Positions 43,487 to 55,532 of a stretch of 64,000 nt of DNA are shown one piece after another. The notes under the pieces are model-generated. The model searched no databases. It was given only the letters and a program-made list of their open reading frames with translations, and was not told where the DNA came from. Origin of the DNA: Pseudomonadales bacterium (GTDB taxonomy: Bacteria; Pseudomonadota; Gammaproteobacteria; Pseudomonadales; Pseudohongiellaceae); assembly GCA_023257655.1 (NCBI GenBank), contig JALRBQ010000018.1, positions 1 through 64,000 of the forward strand. The letters run 5' to 3'. The translations under genes and the position numbers were made by a program. Within the stretch, counting starts at the first letter, position 1. Each line of letters begins with the position of its first letter.

Positions 43487-44716
43487 CTATTTCTTCGCCA
43501 TGGCGACCAGATCGGGCAGACCCAGTACACGCTTCGCGATAACGTTGAGCTGCACTTCGGAGGTACCGCCCTCGATGGAGTTGGCTTTGGAGCGCAACCA
43601 TTCCCGGGTCACTTGCAACTCTTCAGGAGTGAAGCCCTCTCCTTCCCAGCCCAGAGCCTGATGTCCCAGCGCCTGCAACAGCAGTTCATAGCGACGCTTG
43701 TTCAGCTCACAACCGTAATTTTTCAACATCGATGAGGTCGCGTTGGGGCCCTGACCTTGCTTGGATTCCTCGATCGACCGACGGGAGGTGTAGGCGAAGG
43801 CTTCGCTGTCGATCTTGAAGCGCGCGATACTGTCGCGCAGCACCGGATCCGACAGGCGCTCTTTGTCGCCGCGGTAGTGCATGGCAGCCACTTCCACCGC
43901 GGCCATGACCGAGGTCGTGCCTCCACGGTCCGATTGCCCACTGGACAGACCGAAACTGGAGATCATGGTGCGTTCGTGCTGCAGCAGTCGCTTCGCGATG
44001 TTCCAGCCCTCGTTGAGGCCGCCGACGAGATTGCCCGCAGGGACCTGCACATTATCAAAGAATGTCTCGCAGAATGGCGAGGAGCCACTGATGAGCTGGA
44101 TGGGTCGGGTCGATACGCCTGTGCTCGCCATATCGAACAGCAGGAAACTGATACCGGCGTGTTTGGGCACCTCAAAATCGGTGCGCACGAGACAGAAGAT
44201 CCAGTCGGCCTTGTCGGCGTAGGAAGTCCACACCTTCGCGCCATTCACCGTGTAGTAGTCGCCGTGCAATTCCGCCTTCGTGCTGAGGCTGGCGAGGTCG
44301 GATCCCGAACCCGGTTCGGAATAGCCCTGACACCAGCGAATTTCCCCACGCACGATCTTGGGGATATGTTCCATCTTCTGTTCGTGGGTGGCGTATTCCA
44401 GCAGTACCGGTCCCAGCATACTGATGCCGAAACTGGTGAGCGCAGGCCGCGCATTGATGCGGGCCAGTTCCTGACTCAGGACAATGGACTGCTCCTTGTT
44501 GAGCCCTCCGCCACCATACTCGGTCGGCCAGGTCGGACACGTCCAGCCCTTTGCCGCCATTCGTTCCAGCCACACTTTGCTCTCGGGATTCTTGAATGTG
44601 GCGTTTCGTCCGCCCCACGCGATCTCATCCTGCACCATCGGCGTACGCATGGACGGAGGGCAATTTTCCTCCAGCCAGGCGCGCGTCGATTCCTGAAACT
44701 CCTGAAGTGCCTGCAC
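43487..44716 (-). CDS. Acyl-CoA dehydrogenase family protein
   Basis: A 409-residue ACAD with ALTSFGISMLGPVLLEYATHEQKMEHIPKI, the FAD/substrate segment WCQGYSEPGSGSDLASLSTKA and C-terminal NSIEGGTSEVQLNVIAKRVLGLP. The long form resembles ACADs acting on bulky acyl-CoAs (isoprenoid, steroid side chain or aromatic). GTG 44716 is the family start. With the shorter ACAD gene downstream it may form a heteromer. It begins 46 bases after the alcohol dehydrogenase gene stop. Confidence 0.9.
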   Translation of the reverse strand: MQALQEFQESTRAWLEENCPPSMRTPMVQDEIAWGGRNATFKNPESKVWLERMAAKGWTCPTWPTEYGGGGLNKEQSIVLSQELARINARPALTSFGISMLGPVLLEYATHEQKMEHIPKIVRGEIRWCQGYSEPGSGSDLASLSTKAELHGDYYTVNGAKVWTSYADKADWIFCLVRTDFEVPKHAGISFLLFDMASTGVSTRPIQLISGSSPFCETFFDNVQVPAGNLVGGLNEGWNIAKRLLQHERTMISSFGLSSGQSDRGGTTSVMAAVEVAAMHYRGDKERLSDPVLRDSIARFKIDSEAFAYTSRRSIEESKQGQGPNATSSMLKNYGCELNKRRYELLLQALGHQALGWEGEGFTPEELQVTREWLRSKANSIEGGTSEVQLNVIAKRVLGLPDLVAMAKK

Positions 44717-44762
44717 GGGTTAACTCCTGCTGTGTTTGTTCAATAGCCGCTGAGCCTGTTGC

Positions 44763-45803
44763 TCAGCGATTTATCAATACCTGCCGGCCACTGATCTTGC
44801 CGGCCTTGAGATCTGCCAGCGCCGCATTCGCCTCACTCAGCGGCCGCTCCTGAATCTCGATAGGGGCAACCTTGCCCGCTCGCACGAGCGCCATCAGTTC
44901 GCCCATGTCGGCGAGCGTGCCGACATAACTGCCCTGGATTATGCGCGCGTTCATCGGCAGGAACGGGATCGGTATGTTGAGCGCTCCACCGTAGAGACCC
45001 ACTATGACGAGCATGCCGCCCTTGCGCAGGCAGCTCAGTCCGAAGTTGACCGATGCCTCTGCCCCGACGAAATCGAGCACAGCGAATGCACCACCGGTCG
45101 CCTTGCGAATCGCCTTCGCGGCATCCGGTTCGGAAGAATTGTAAGTGCGGGTGACACCGAGATCGGCCGCCGACTTGAGCTTGGAGTCGTCGATGTCGAC
45201 CACGATGGGATCGATACCGAGCGCGGACAGAGCAATCTGGATCGCCATCATGCCCACACCACCAGCGCCGATGATGACGACTTCGTCTCCTTCATGCAGC
45301 GTGCCAACCTTCTTGAGTGCGCTGTAGGCGGTCAGCCCGGAACAGGCATAGGTCGCCGCTAGGCTGTCCTTTACATTGCCCTTGTCGAACAGATAACGAC
45401 TGTGAGGTACAAGCACATGATCCGCGAAACCGCCGCTGGCGACGATGCCGAGCGCCCGCCCGGGCGTGCAGAGTTGCTCATCGCCGCGCTTGCAGGCGGC
45501 GCATTCACCGCAGCCGATCCAGGGAAACACTACCCGACGATCGCCGATGCTGGCGCCGGTCGCGTCCGGACCCAGCGCGACAACTTCACCGAAAATCTCG
45601 TGTCCGAGCACCATGCCCGGACGGCCGACATCGAGCTGCTTGCCATTGCCCAGATTGAACTGGCCGTCATGCATGTGGATGTCTGAGTGACAGACACCAC
45701 AAGCGACCATCTTCAACAAGACTTCGGTGCCCTGCGGCGCCGGCGTCGCTGACTCCACCTGCTCCAGCGGCGCGCCGGGCGTAGTGGTCTGATAGGCGAT
45801 CAC
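44763..45803 (-). CDS. Zinc-dependent alcohol dehydrogenase
   Basis: A 346-residue medium-chain dehydrogenase. Catalytic zinc ligands are Cys in VACGVCHSD, the GHEIFGEV His-Glu pair and a later Cys; the structural zinc site is CGECAACKRGDEQLC. The Rossmann motif is GAGGVGMMA. GTG 45803 overlaps the stop of the fadB-like gene (GTGA), with GGAG upstream, and is preferred to GTG 45818. It oxidises an alcohol or reduces an aldehyde in the same degradation route as its acyl-CoA neighbours. Confidence 0.9.
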   Translation of the reverse strand: MIAYQTTTPGAPLEQVESATPAPQGTEVLLKMVACGVCHSDIHMHDGQFNLGNGKQLDVGRPGMVLGHEIFGEVVALGPDATGASIGDRRVVFPWIGCGECAACKRGDEQLCTPGRALGIVASGGFADHVLVPHSRYLFDKGNVKDSLAATYACSGLTAYSALKKVGTLHEGDEVVIIGAGGVGMMAIQIALSALGIDPIVVDIDDSKLKSAADLGVTRTYNSSEPDAAKAIRKATGGAFAVLDFVGAEASVNFGLSCLRKGGMLVIVGLYGGALNIPIPFLPMNARIIQGSYVGTLADMGELMALVRAGKVAPIEIQERPLSEANAALADLKAGKISGRQVLINR

Positions 45804-47902
45804 GAACCTGCTCCCCACTCAGCAAAGGTCTTGCCCGAGCCAGCGAGTTTTTCCAGCAGTGCCGCCGGCTTCCAGTACTGCTCGCCGTAGCGACCGCGGA
45901 ATTCGTTGATCTTGTTATAGACATTTTTCAGCCCGACCTGATCGGCATAGTGCATCGGTCCGCCCTTGGCCGCAGGGAAAGCGTAGCCGTACACATAGAC
46001 TACGTCGATGTCGCTCGGGCGCTGGGCAATACCCTCTTCCAGAATCTTTGCGCCTTCGTTGATCAGTGGATACAAGCAGCGCTCGATGATCTCTTCGTCG
46101 GTGATCTTGCGCTGTTCGATTCCCAACTTGCGCGCCTCATCCTGGATCAGTTTCTCCACTTCCGGATCGGACATGCGAGCGCGCGTCGCTGGATCGTATT
46201 TGTAGTAACCGGCACCTGTCTTCTGACCCAACCGGCCTATCTCCACGAGCACGGTGCCCATGCGGAACAGTTTCGGGTTATCCGGCAGATCGGTACGCGC
46301 CTGTCGCGCCTTGTAACCGACGTCGAGTCCAGCCAGATCGCCCATGGCGAGAGGCCCCATCGCCATGCCGAAACGCTCGAGTGCGGAATCGACCTGTTCC
46401 GGCGTGCAACCATCCAGCAGCAGCATCTGCGCTTCGCGACCATAACCGCTCAGCATTCGATTGCCGATGAAGCCATAGCACACGCGTGAGAGCGCGCAGA
46501 TTTTGCCAATCTTCTTGCCAACTTGCATGACCGTAGCCAGCACATCATCGGCGGTCTTCTCCCCGCGGACGACTTCCAGGAGCTTCATTACATTGGCGGG
46601 GCTGAAGAAGTGCATCCCCACCACATCCTGTGGCCGGTTGGTAGCGGCAGCGATTGCGTCTACATCCTGATAGGAAGTATTCGTGGCCAGAATTGCGCCT
46701 GGCTTGCAGCCCTTGTCGAGCTTGGCAAATATTTCCTGTTTCAGCTCCAGATTCTCGAACACAGCCTCGATGACGAGATCGACATCGGCAAGCGCGCTGT
46801 AGTTGGTGGTGCCGGTAATAAGGTCCAAACGCTCCTGCATCTTGTCCGCGGCCAGCTTGCCTTTCTGAACGGTGATCGTGTAATTCTTGCTGATGATGCC
46901 GAGGCCACGACTCAGAGCCTCGTCGTTGATCTCGACCATGACGACCGGGATGCCAACATTGGCGAAACACATCGCAATGCCGCCCCCCATCGTGCCACCA
47001 CCGATAATGGCAACCTTGTTAATGGCCCGGGACTGCGTGTCGGCAGGCAGGTCTTTGATCTTCGCGGCCTGGCGCTCGGCGAAGAAGATGTGACGCAGTG
47101 CCGCCGATTCCGGCGAGGTAACGAGTTCCTTGAACAACTCACGCTCACGCTCCAGCCCCTTGTCCATGGGCAAGGTCACCGCGGCCTCGATGGCCGTCAC
47201 GATGCGATCCGGGGCGATCTGGCCGCGTGCGCGCTTCGCCTGTTCCTTGCGCGCCTTGTCGAAGAAGCCCGGCTCGATGGAGGCGGGATCGATGGAGATA
47301 TCGCGAATGCGTTTCAGCGGCGCGCCGGATTCAGCCAGATCCTTCGCATACTGGATGGCCCCGGCAACGAGATCAGTGTCGCCGATGATCTCATCGACCA
47401 GGCCCATCTCACAGGCCTTGCCGGCGGCGATCGGATTGCCACTGGTGATCATGTCGAGTGCCGCCTTCACGCCAGCCACCCGGGGGACTCTCTGTGTGCC
47501 ACCGGCGCCCGGTAACAGACCCAGCTTGACTTCCGGCAGACCGACCTGGGCGCTGGCCACGGCACAGCGGTAATGACAGGCCAGCGCGACTTCAAACCCA
47601 CCACCCAGCGCGGTGCCATGAATGGCAGCGATCACCGGTTTGCTGGAGTTTTCGATAACGGTCAACACTTCAGGCAGGCCCGGTTCCATCGGTGGCTTGC
47701 CGAATTCGGTGATGTCAGCTCCGGCGATGAAGGTACGGCCTTCACAGCACAGAACGATCGCTTCGGAGGCATCTTTCTGCGCCTCGGTGACTGCGTCCAG
47801 TATGCCCTGTCGCACCACCCGGGCCAGTGCATTCACGGGCGGGTTGTTGACCCGAATAATTCCGATGTTTCCGTTGAGTTCGTAGCTGACTACATTCGAC
47901 AT
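45800..47902 (-). CDS. 3-hydroxyacyl-CoA dehydrogenase / enoyl-CoA hydratase, FadB/FadJ-like
   Basis: A 700-residue bifunctional beta-oxidation enzyme. The crotonase domain spans residues 1-190 (FIAGADITEFGKP oxyanion-hole region; GLLPGAGGTQRVPRVAG with catalytic Glu region). The dehydrogenase NAD-binding domain begins at KVAIIGGGTMGGGIAMCFA (about residue 295) and continues to HFFSPANVMKLLEVVRG with the catalytic His. It acts upstream of the thiolase encoded next. RBS AAAGGAAA before the ATG. Part of the block on the minus strand from 49206 to 42260. Confidence 0.93.
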   Translation of the reverse strand: MSNVVSYELNGNIGIIRVNNPPVNALARVVRQGILDAVTEAQKDASEAIVLCCEGRTFIAGADITEFGKPPMEPGLPEVLTVIENSSKPVIAAIHGTALGGGFEVALACHYRCAVASAQVGLPEVKLGLLPGAGGTQRVPRVAGVKAALDMITSGNPIAAGKACEMGLVDEIIGDTDLVAGAIQYAKDLAESGAPLKRIRDISIDPASIEPGFFDKARKEQAKRARGQIAPDRIVTAIEAAVTLPMDKGLERERELFKELVTSPESAALRHIFFAERQAAKIKDLPADTQSRAINKVAIIGGGTMGGGIAMCFANVGIPVVMVEINDEALSRGLGIISKNYTITVQKGKLAADKMQERLDLITGTTNYSALADVDLVIEAVFENLELKQEIFAKLDKGCKPGAILATNTSYQDVDAIAAATNRPQDVVGMHFFSPANVMKLLEVVRGEKTADDVLATVMQVGKKIGKICALSRVCYGFIGNRMLSGYGREAQMLLLDGCTPEQVDSALERFGMAMGPLAMGDLAGLDVGYKARQARTDLPDNPKLFRMGTVLVEIGRLGQKTGAGYYKYDPATRARMSDPEVEKLIQDEARKLGIEQRKITDEEIIERCLYPLINEGAKILEEGIAQRPSDIDVVYVYGYAFPAAKGGPMHYADQVGLKNVYNKINEFRGRYGEQYWKPAALLEKLAGSGKTFAEWGAGS

Positions 47903-47985
47903 GTCGTTTCCTTTTTTTGCATTAATCCTGTTCTGCTTTAATTCTGCTGGCGTTGCCGCGTTTGTCTGATTGCACGCGCGCGAGT

Positions 47986-49206
47986 CTAGTCCAGGCGCTC
48001 GATAATCGCGGCGACACCTTGACCGATGCCAATACAGAGGCTGATCGCGGCGTACTTGCCGCCGCTGCGCTCCAATTGCCGCAGTGTGGTGATAGCGATG
48101 CGCGCCCCTGACGCTCCTAACGGGTGACCTACGGCAATGGCACCACCGTTGGGATTGATCCGCTTGTCACCGAAGTCGACTTCCATCAACTTCAGACAGC
48201 CGAGCACCTGGGAGGCGAAGGCTTCATTGATCTCGATGATATCCATGTCGGTCAGGCTCAGGTCGGCCCGCTCCAGCGCCTTGCGAATGGCGAACACGGG
48301 GCCGAGACCCATCACCCGGGGAGCGACACCGGCAACGCCGCCGGCGATGATGCGACCGCGGGGCTTGATACCGAATTTTTCGCCGATGGCACGGCTGCCG
48401 ATGATGAGGGCTGCTGCGCCATCATTGATGCCGGAGGCATTGCCGGCGGTGACGACACCACCATCAAACAGGGTACGCAGGCCAGACAGGACTTCTACGG
48501 TGGAGTCCGCGCGCGGATGCTCGTCGGTATCGACAACCAGTGGTGGCTGCTTGCGGCCGCGAGATACTTCGATCGGCACGATCTCGTCCTTGAAGAATCC
48601 GTCGGCGCGAGCGGCCTCGTATTTGGCCTGGGAGGCGGCCGCGAAAATGTCTGCCTGTTCGCGGGTAATCTGCAGGTCGCTGGCGATATTGTCGGCGGTC
48701 TGCGGCATGGTGTCGTTGCCAAAGGCGGCGGCGAAGGCCGGATTGGTGAAGCGCGCGCCGAGGGTACTGTCGGCGATCTGCTGACCACGGTCATAGGCAG
48801 ACTGCGCCTTGGACAAGACCAGCGGAGCACGACTCATGGACTCAACACCCCCTGCCAGGAACAACTCGCCTTCACCGACCTTGACGCCGCGGGCTGCATC
48901 CAGCACAGCCGCGAGGCCCGAGCCACACAGACGATTGACAGTGAGGCCGGCGACTTCGATCGGCATGCCCGCGCGCAGGGCGGCGAAGCGACCGACGTTT
49001 CGACAGTCTTCACCGGCCTGGTTGGTGTTACCCATGATGACGTCTTCATAGGCTTCCATCGGAAACGCATTGCGCGCCACCACCTGGCGGATGACATCGG
49101 CCAACAGGTCATCGGGACGGATGCTTGCGAGCGCGCCCGCGTGGCGACCAAATGCGGACCGGCCGCCATCGTAAATAAAGGCTTCTGTAAGCGTGGTTTT
49201 GGGCAT
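47986..49206 (-). CDS. Thiolase (acetyl-CoA acyltransferase, FadA/PcaF-like)
   Basis: A 406-residue thiolase: TVNRLCGSGLAAVLDAARGV with nucleophilic Cys, GHPLGASGARIAITTLRQL with the catalytic His and ISLCIGIGQGVA with the second Cys. The start YDGGRSAFGRHAGALA resembles PcaF/beta-ketoadipyl-CoA thiolases as much as FadA. It heads the block that continues with the FadB-like gene (83-base gap), and so releases acetyl-CoA from the same substrates. Confidence 0.93.
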   Translation of the reverse strand: MPKTTLTEAFIYDGGRSAFGRHAGALASIRPDDLLADVIRQVVARNAFPMEAYEDVIMGNTNQAGEDCRNVGRFAALRAGMPIEVAGLTVNRLCGSGLAAVLDAARGVKVGEGELFLAGGVESMSRAPLVLSKAQSAYDRGQQIADSTLGARFTNPAFAAAFGNDTMPQTADNIASDLQITREQADIFAAASQAKYEAARADGFFKDEIVPIEVSRGRKQPPLVVDTDEHPRADSTVEVLSGLRTLFDGGVVTAGNASGINDGAAALIIGSRAIGEKFGIKPRGRIIAGGVAGVAPRVMGLGPVFAIRKALERADLSLTDMDIIEINEAFASQVLGCLKLMEVDFGDKRINPNGGAIAVGHPLGASGARIAITTLRQLERSGGKYAAISLCIGIGQGVAAIIERLD

Positions 49207-49536
49207 GAGCGATTCTCTGTGTGCGCGTTCAAGCCAGGCGGCGAACGCTACGGGAAAATTTCAAAGCAAATTACTGGCTGCCGAAACGGCGGTTCATTTT
49301 CTTGTTATTGGCTGGACCCGGTGCGGTGCCTCGGGTATCCACCAGAGGGTGGTATTTCCCCCGAAACCACCTTCAACCCCGCCTTGTCCTGCCTGTCCTG
49401 GAGGAGATGGGGCTGGCCATAATAGCATAGCCTCCAGTATCGGGGAATTCGGCCGGACGCCACGGAATCCGGCGCTCCCGGTCGCATAAATCGGTCGATT
49501 ATGCTAGCTTGGGCGCTCGCTTTTGGGGGGCCAACA
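49207..49536. other. Divergent intergenic region
   Basis: Lies between the thiolase and the plus-strand acyl-CoA dehydrogenase and probably contains promoters for both directions. A small hairpin (CCACC at 49339-49343 with GGTGG at 49348-49352) is the only structure seen. No gene or tRNA. Confidence 0.6.
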
Positions 49537-50685
49537 ATGATCCGCGACCAGGAAACACTGAATCAACTCATCGACCTCATAGACCGCTTCGTGCGCGAGC
49601 GTCTGGTGCCTGCTGAAAACCTGCTGGCCGAATCCGGCCGACTGCCGGATGACATTCTGCAGGAGATGAAGGAACTGGGCCTGTTCGGTCTGACGATTCC
49701 GGAAGAATACGGAGGATTAGGCCTGACGATGGAGGAAGAGATACTCGTCTCCATCGCGCTGGGGCGCACCTCCCCCGCGTTCCGCTCGGTGATGGGCACG
49801 AACAATGGCATCGGATCTGCCGCCATCGTATTCAGCGGTACTGACGCGCAGAAACAGAAGTACCTGCCAAAATATGCCAGCGGTGAATGGATCAGTTGTT
49901 TCTGCCTGACAGAACCGGATGCCGGCTCGGATGCCGCCTCCCTCAAGACCACCGCGCGCCGGGAGGGTGACCACTATGTCATCAACGGCACCAAGCGCTA
50001 TATCACCAACGCGGCGGTGGCCCATACCTTCAACGTCATGGCCCGCACCAATCCGTCCATCAAGGGTGCCCGTGGCATTTCTTCCTTCATCGTCGAACGC
50101 GACACGCCCGGCATCTCGCTTGGCGCCATCGACAAGAAGATGGGACAGTCGGGCTCCATGACCTGTGACGTGATCTTCGAAGATTGCAAGGTGCCGGCGG
50201 AGAACATCATCGGCGAGGAAGGCGAGGGTTTCATTACTGCCATGAAGGTGCTGGATCGCGGCCGCCTGCACATTTCCGGGGTCAGTGTCGGCGTCGCCGA
50301 ACGTCTGATCAAGGATGCCCTTGACTATGCCATGCAGCGCAAGCAATTCGGCCAGCCGATCGCCGAGCAGCAGCTGATTCAGGCCATGCTGGCCGACTCC
50401 CAGACGGAGGCCTATGCCGCCAAGTGTATGGTGCTCGAAACCGCCCGCAAGCGGGACAGCGGCGAGAACATCACGCTGGAAGCCGCCGCCTGTAAGCTGT
50501 TTGCCACCGAGATGGTGGGCCGGGTTGCCGACCGTGCCGTACAGATTCACGGCGGCGCCGGGTACATGGCCGAATATGCAGTCGAACGGTTCTACCGTGA
50601 CGTGCGACTGTTCCGCCTCTACGAAGGCACCAGTCAGATTCAGCAACTGGTCATTGCCCGCAACATGATCAAGGCAGCGCTCTAA
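49537..50685 (+). CDS. Acyl-CoA dehydrogenase
   Basis: A 382-residue ACAD with canonical motifs: TIPEEYGGLGLTMEEEILV, CLTEPDAGSDAASLKTTA for FAD and substrate, and YAVERFYRDVRLFRLYEGTSQIQ, the Glu of YEGTSQI being the usual catalytic base. ATG 49537 follows a GGGGG run; ATG 49501 adds a non-homologous stretch. It resembles short/branched-chain acyl-CoA dehydrogenases. Divergent from the thiolase block and likely in the same catabolic regulon. Confidence 0.93.
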   Translation: MIRDQETLNQLIDLIDRFVRERLVPAENLLAESGRLPDDILQEMKELGLFGLTIPEEYGGLGLTMEEEILVSIALGRTSPAFRSVMGTNNGIGSAAIVFSGTDAQKQKYLPKYASGEWISCFCLTEPDAGSDAASLKTTARREGDHYVINGTKRYITNAAVAHTFNVMARTNPSIKGARGISSFIVERDTPGISLGAIDKKMGQSGSMTCDVIFEDCKVPAENIIGEEGEGFITAMKVLDRGRLHISGVSVGVAERLIKDALDYAMQRKQFGQPIAEQQLIQAMLADSQTEAYAAKCMVLETARKRDSGENITLEAAACKLFATEMVGRVADRAVQIHGGAGYMAEYAVERFYRDVRLFRLYEGTSQIQQLVIARNMIKAAL

Positions 50686-50756
50686 ATCCTACCCGCGGTG
50701 GGCAGTTCACTCCGCCCACCGCTCATTTCCCCGATTCGCCCGTGCCGACAAGCTTG

Positions 50757-50770
50757 TTGACCTGGATCAA
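50757..50770 (+). promoter_or_regulatory. FNR/Anr-type box upstream of the Hsp20 gene
   Basis: TTGACCTGGATCAA matches the TTGAT-N4-ATCAA consensus at nine of ten positions. It lies 164 bases before the Hsp20 start, inside the 248-base gap after the acyl-CoA dehydrogenase. Suggests control by oxygen. Confidence 0.65.
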
Positions 50771-50933
50771 TCCCAGGCCAGTTGCAAGGCTTAGGCTGAC
50801 TCGCAGCGCTTGAAAATTTGCCGCTCGCCCCTAGATCAAGAGACAACAGGCATTCGCTCGCAGGTTGTCGACCGATAGGGCCAGCAACTCCGACGGAGCC
50901 GTTTCACCACTGTTACTGATGAGGAATCACGAT

Positions 50934-51359
50934 ATGAACCTGATACCACGCAGCTCAGTTTTTGATTTTGACTCTTTGTTCAACGATGTCTTTCACAGCT
51001 TCGGCAAGCCCCTCACCAATTCCAGCCAACGCGGAGCCCTGGCAGGCATGCGCGTCGACATCCACGAGGAAGAAGGCAAGTACCGCGTGTTGGCGGAATT
51101 ACCCGGCGTGAAGAAGCAGGATATTTCCATTACACGGCAGGACGAGGTGCTGACGATCTCGGCCAGCAAGAACACCGAGAGTGAGAAAAAAGACAAAGGC
51201 CGTCTCGTTTGGCAGGAGCGCAGCAGCGGATCTATCACCCGCAGCTTCGTTGTTGGGCCCGGCGTCACCGAGAAGGACATCAAGGCTGACTTCAGCGACG
51301 GCGTTCTGACTCTGGACATCCCGAACCGGACTGCGGAGAAGAAGGTGGAGAGCGCCTGA
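50934..51359 (+). CDS. Small heat-shock protein Hsp20
   Basis: A 141-residue protein with the alpha-crystallin domain (MRVDIHEEEGKYRVLAELPGVKKQDISI to LTLDIPNRTAEKK), the signature tail GVLTLDIP, and the N-terminal IPRSSVFDFDSLFNDVFHSFG. It holds denaturing proteins in solution. ATG 50934 follows TGAGGAAT. A truncated FNR relative begins 9 bases after the stop. The FNR-type box upstream suggests low-oxygen induction. Confidence 0.93.
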   Translation: MNLIPRSSVFDFDSLFNDVFHSFGKPLTNSSQRGALAGMRVDIHEEEGKYRVLAELPGVKKQDISITRQDEVLTISASKNTESEKKDKGRLVWQERSSGSITRSFVVGPGVTEKDIKADFSDGVLTLDIPNRTAEKKVESA

Positions 51360-51367
51360 GTCATCAG

Positions 51368-53747
<2,380 letters not shown>

Positions 53748-53762
53748 CCTGAATCGGGATTA

Positions 53763-54590
53763 CTACAGGTGCTGCTTGAACCAGGCCAGACGCAGTTTGG
53801 CGGCATAGACTGCATCCTCGCCACGAAAACCATGGCCTGCACCAGGTATCGTGACAAACTCTGACACTACGCCCTGTTGCTGGAATTCCGCCTGCATAAT
53901 CTGTGAGTTGCTGATGTTCACCAGATCATCGGCATCACCATGGATCAACAGTGTGGGTGGATCGTTGCGATCGGCAAAGAGAATTGGTGAGATGCCTGCG
54001 GCCTGTTCAACCGGAAAATCCAGGGCGGGAAAGCGTTCGCTGGGTCCGGCCAGGCGACGCAAATCTACCGGGGGGAAATAGGCGACGACGGCGGCGACCG
54101 CGTTGCTCTCATGCAACACCTCGTCACTGGAATTCGGATCACCGGCATCGGCATTCAAGCCCAGCATCAATGACAGATGACCACCGGCACTGCCTCCGGT
54201 GACGCCAAGGCGATTCGGATCCACACCGTAATGAGGTGCATGCAAGCGAATGTGGCGCACTGCGCGACTGACATCGGCATAGGCCTCGGGCACGTAGTAG
54301 CGCGGTGAGGAACCGTGGTGCACAGGAATCACCACGAAGCCGGCATCCAGCATATCCTTGAACTGCTCGGCTCGCTGTTCCGGTGGCGCCCAGCGGGAAT
54401 ACCAGCCACCGCTCACCATGTAGATGATAGCAGCCCCGTTCTGCGTCTCCGGCATCAACACATCGTACACGAGCGCCATGCCATCCTTGTGACCATAGAC
54501 CACATCCGCCTTGATCGAGACCTTGGCCAGCGCCGGGACGCTGCCACTCAAGAGGATTCCCACAACAATCAGTCTTATTAGCCCTTTCAT
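53763..54590 (-). CDS. Exported alpha/beta hydrolase (esterase/lipase family)
   Basis: A 275-residue protein with signal peptide (LIRLIVVGILLSGSVPALA), the HGSSPRYYVPEAYADV oxyanion region and nucleophile motif GGSAGGHLSLM, Asp in LIHGDADDLVN and His in PGAGHGF. It resembles BD-FAE-type esterases, which process xylan/ester side chains or other esters. It may act in the periplasm. Located between FadH (convergent) and the spermidine synthase-like gene. Confidence 0.88.
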   Translation of the reverse strand: MKGLIRLIVVGILLSGSVPALAKVSIKADVVYGHKDGMALVYDVLMPETQNGAAIIYMVSGGWYSRWAPPEQRAEQFKDMLDAGFVVIPVHHGSSPRYYVPEAYADVSRAVRHIRLHAPHYGVDPNRLGVTGGSAGGHLSLMLGLNADAGDPNSSDEVLHESNAVAAVVAYFPPVDLRRLAGPSERFPALDFPVEQAAGISPILFADRNDPPTLLIHGDADDLVNISNSQIMQAEFQQQGVVSEFVTIPGAGHGFRGEDAVYAAKLRLAWFKQHL

Positions 54591-54626
54591 AACACCAACT
54601 CCTGCAGTTCTGCGCTGCTTCAGTAA

Positions 54627-55532
54627 TCAGTTATCCCGCAACAGATTCGCGGGGGCATATTGGTCGGTCAGCACCCGCCGGCTCATGTCCCAGTCCACCC
54701 GGGTCGACAGACGCGTCGGGTAATCCAGCAGGGGAACATCGTATTTGGTCAGCCGCGGCGCGAGACGCTGGGCCCGGGTAACCAACTCGCCACGTGGCGG
54801 CAACGGGCTCAGCTGGGTAATGATGATTCGGTTGCCGGTACTCGGCAGCTTGAAATTGAAAAATTCGGTGAATACCCGCTGATAGGTCACTGATTCGTGA
54901 TCGTAGAAGCGACTCGTTGAGAAGGTATTAGCCACCAGCACACCATTCGGCGCCATGATCTGCTTCACCTCTTCCAGGAATTCCTGGGTCAGCAGATGCT
55001 CAGGAATGTAATCGCCGCCAAAGGCATCGAGCACGATGTAATCGTAGGTATGCCCCAGCAGGCCAGCACGCTTCACGAACACCCGGGCGTCAGCGATCGT
55101 CACCTTCAGGTTCGGGTTTTCCTCGAAGAAGAAATATTCTTTCGCGACTTTCAATACCGCCGGGTCGATCTCAACCACATCGATCATTGCCTCCGGAAAC
55201 AGATCCGCCAGTGTGGTCGGGATCGTGCCGCCGCCGAGACCGGCGACGAGGATGCGTTGCGGATCCGGATTCAGCAGCAATCCGGCGAAGCTCATACGGG
55301 TATAACTGAACACCAGCTTATCGCGATTATTTACATCCACACAGGTCTGGTTTCTGTCGCCACGATGCACGTTGAAGATGAGACAGCGACGCGGACCGGT
55401 CTGCACCACGTTGATGTCGCGGTAAATCGAGCGTTCTTCGTGAATTGTCTCGGCCGCCGCCCATGCTATCAGCGGTGTCAGCAATCCGCAGCAGGCGACG
55501 AGCACTGTGCTGAGCGTGAATCTATTTTTCAT
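54627..55532 (-). CDS. Spermidine synthase-like methyltransferase-fold protein with signal peptide
   Basis: A 301-residue protein. The SAM-binding motif VAGLGGGTIPTTLADLFPEA and VVEIDPAVLKVAKEYF belongs to the polyamine aminopropyltransferase (SpeE) fold, along with VLDAFGGDYIPEHLLTQEFLEE. The N-terminus (TLSTVLVACCGLLTPLIAWA) looks like a signal peptide or anchor. It usually is fused to or paired with a membrane part, here encoded by the next gene upstream (overlap). ATG 55532 or 55544 are both possible. Real activity is unknown. Confidence 0.85.
   Translation of the reverse strand: MKNRFTLSTVLVACCGLLTPLIAWAAAETIHEERSIYRDINVVQTGPRRCLIFNVHRGDRNQTCVDVNNRDKLVFSYTRMSFAGLLLNPDPQRILVAGLGGGTIPTTLADLFPEAMIDVVEIDPAVLKVAKEYFFFEENPNLKVTIADARVFVKRAGLLGHTYDYIVLDAFGGDYIPEHLLTQEFLEEVKQIMAPNGVLVANTFSTSRFYDHESVTYQRVFTEFFNFKLPSTGNRIIITQLSPLPPRGELVTRAQRLAPRLTKYDVPLLDYPTRLSTRVDWDMSRRVLTDQYAPANLLRDN

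Noticed and set aside
43757-44746. 329-residue plus-strand frame
   Set aside because: Antisense to the long acyl-CoA dehydrogenase gene.
46523-47515. 330-residue plus-strand frame
   Set aside because: Antisense shadow of the FadB-like gene, which has all its motifs on the other strand.
48124-49422. 432-residue plus-strand frame
   Set aside because: Antisense to the thiolase; the codon pattern comes from the real gene's GC-rich positions.
49717-50646. 309-residue minus-strand frame
   Set aside because: Antisense to a complete acyl-CoA dehydrogenase.
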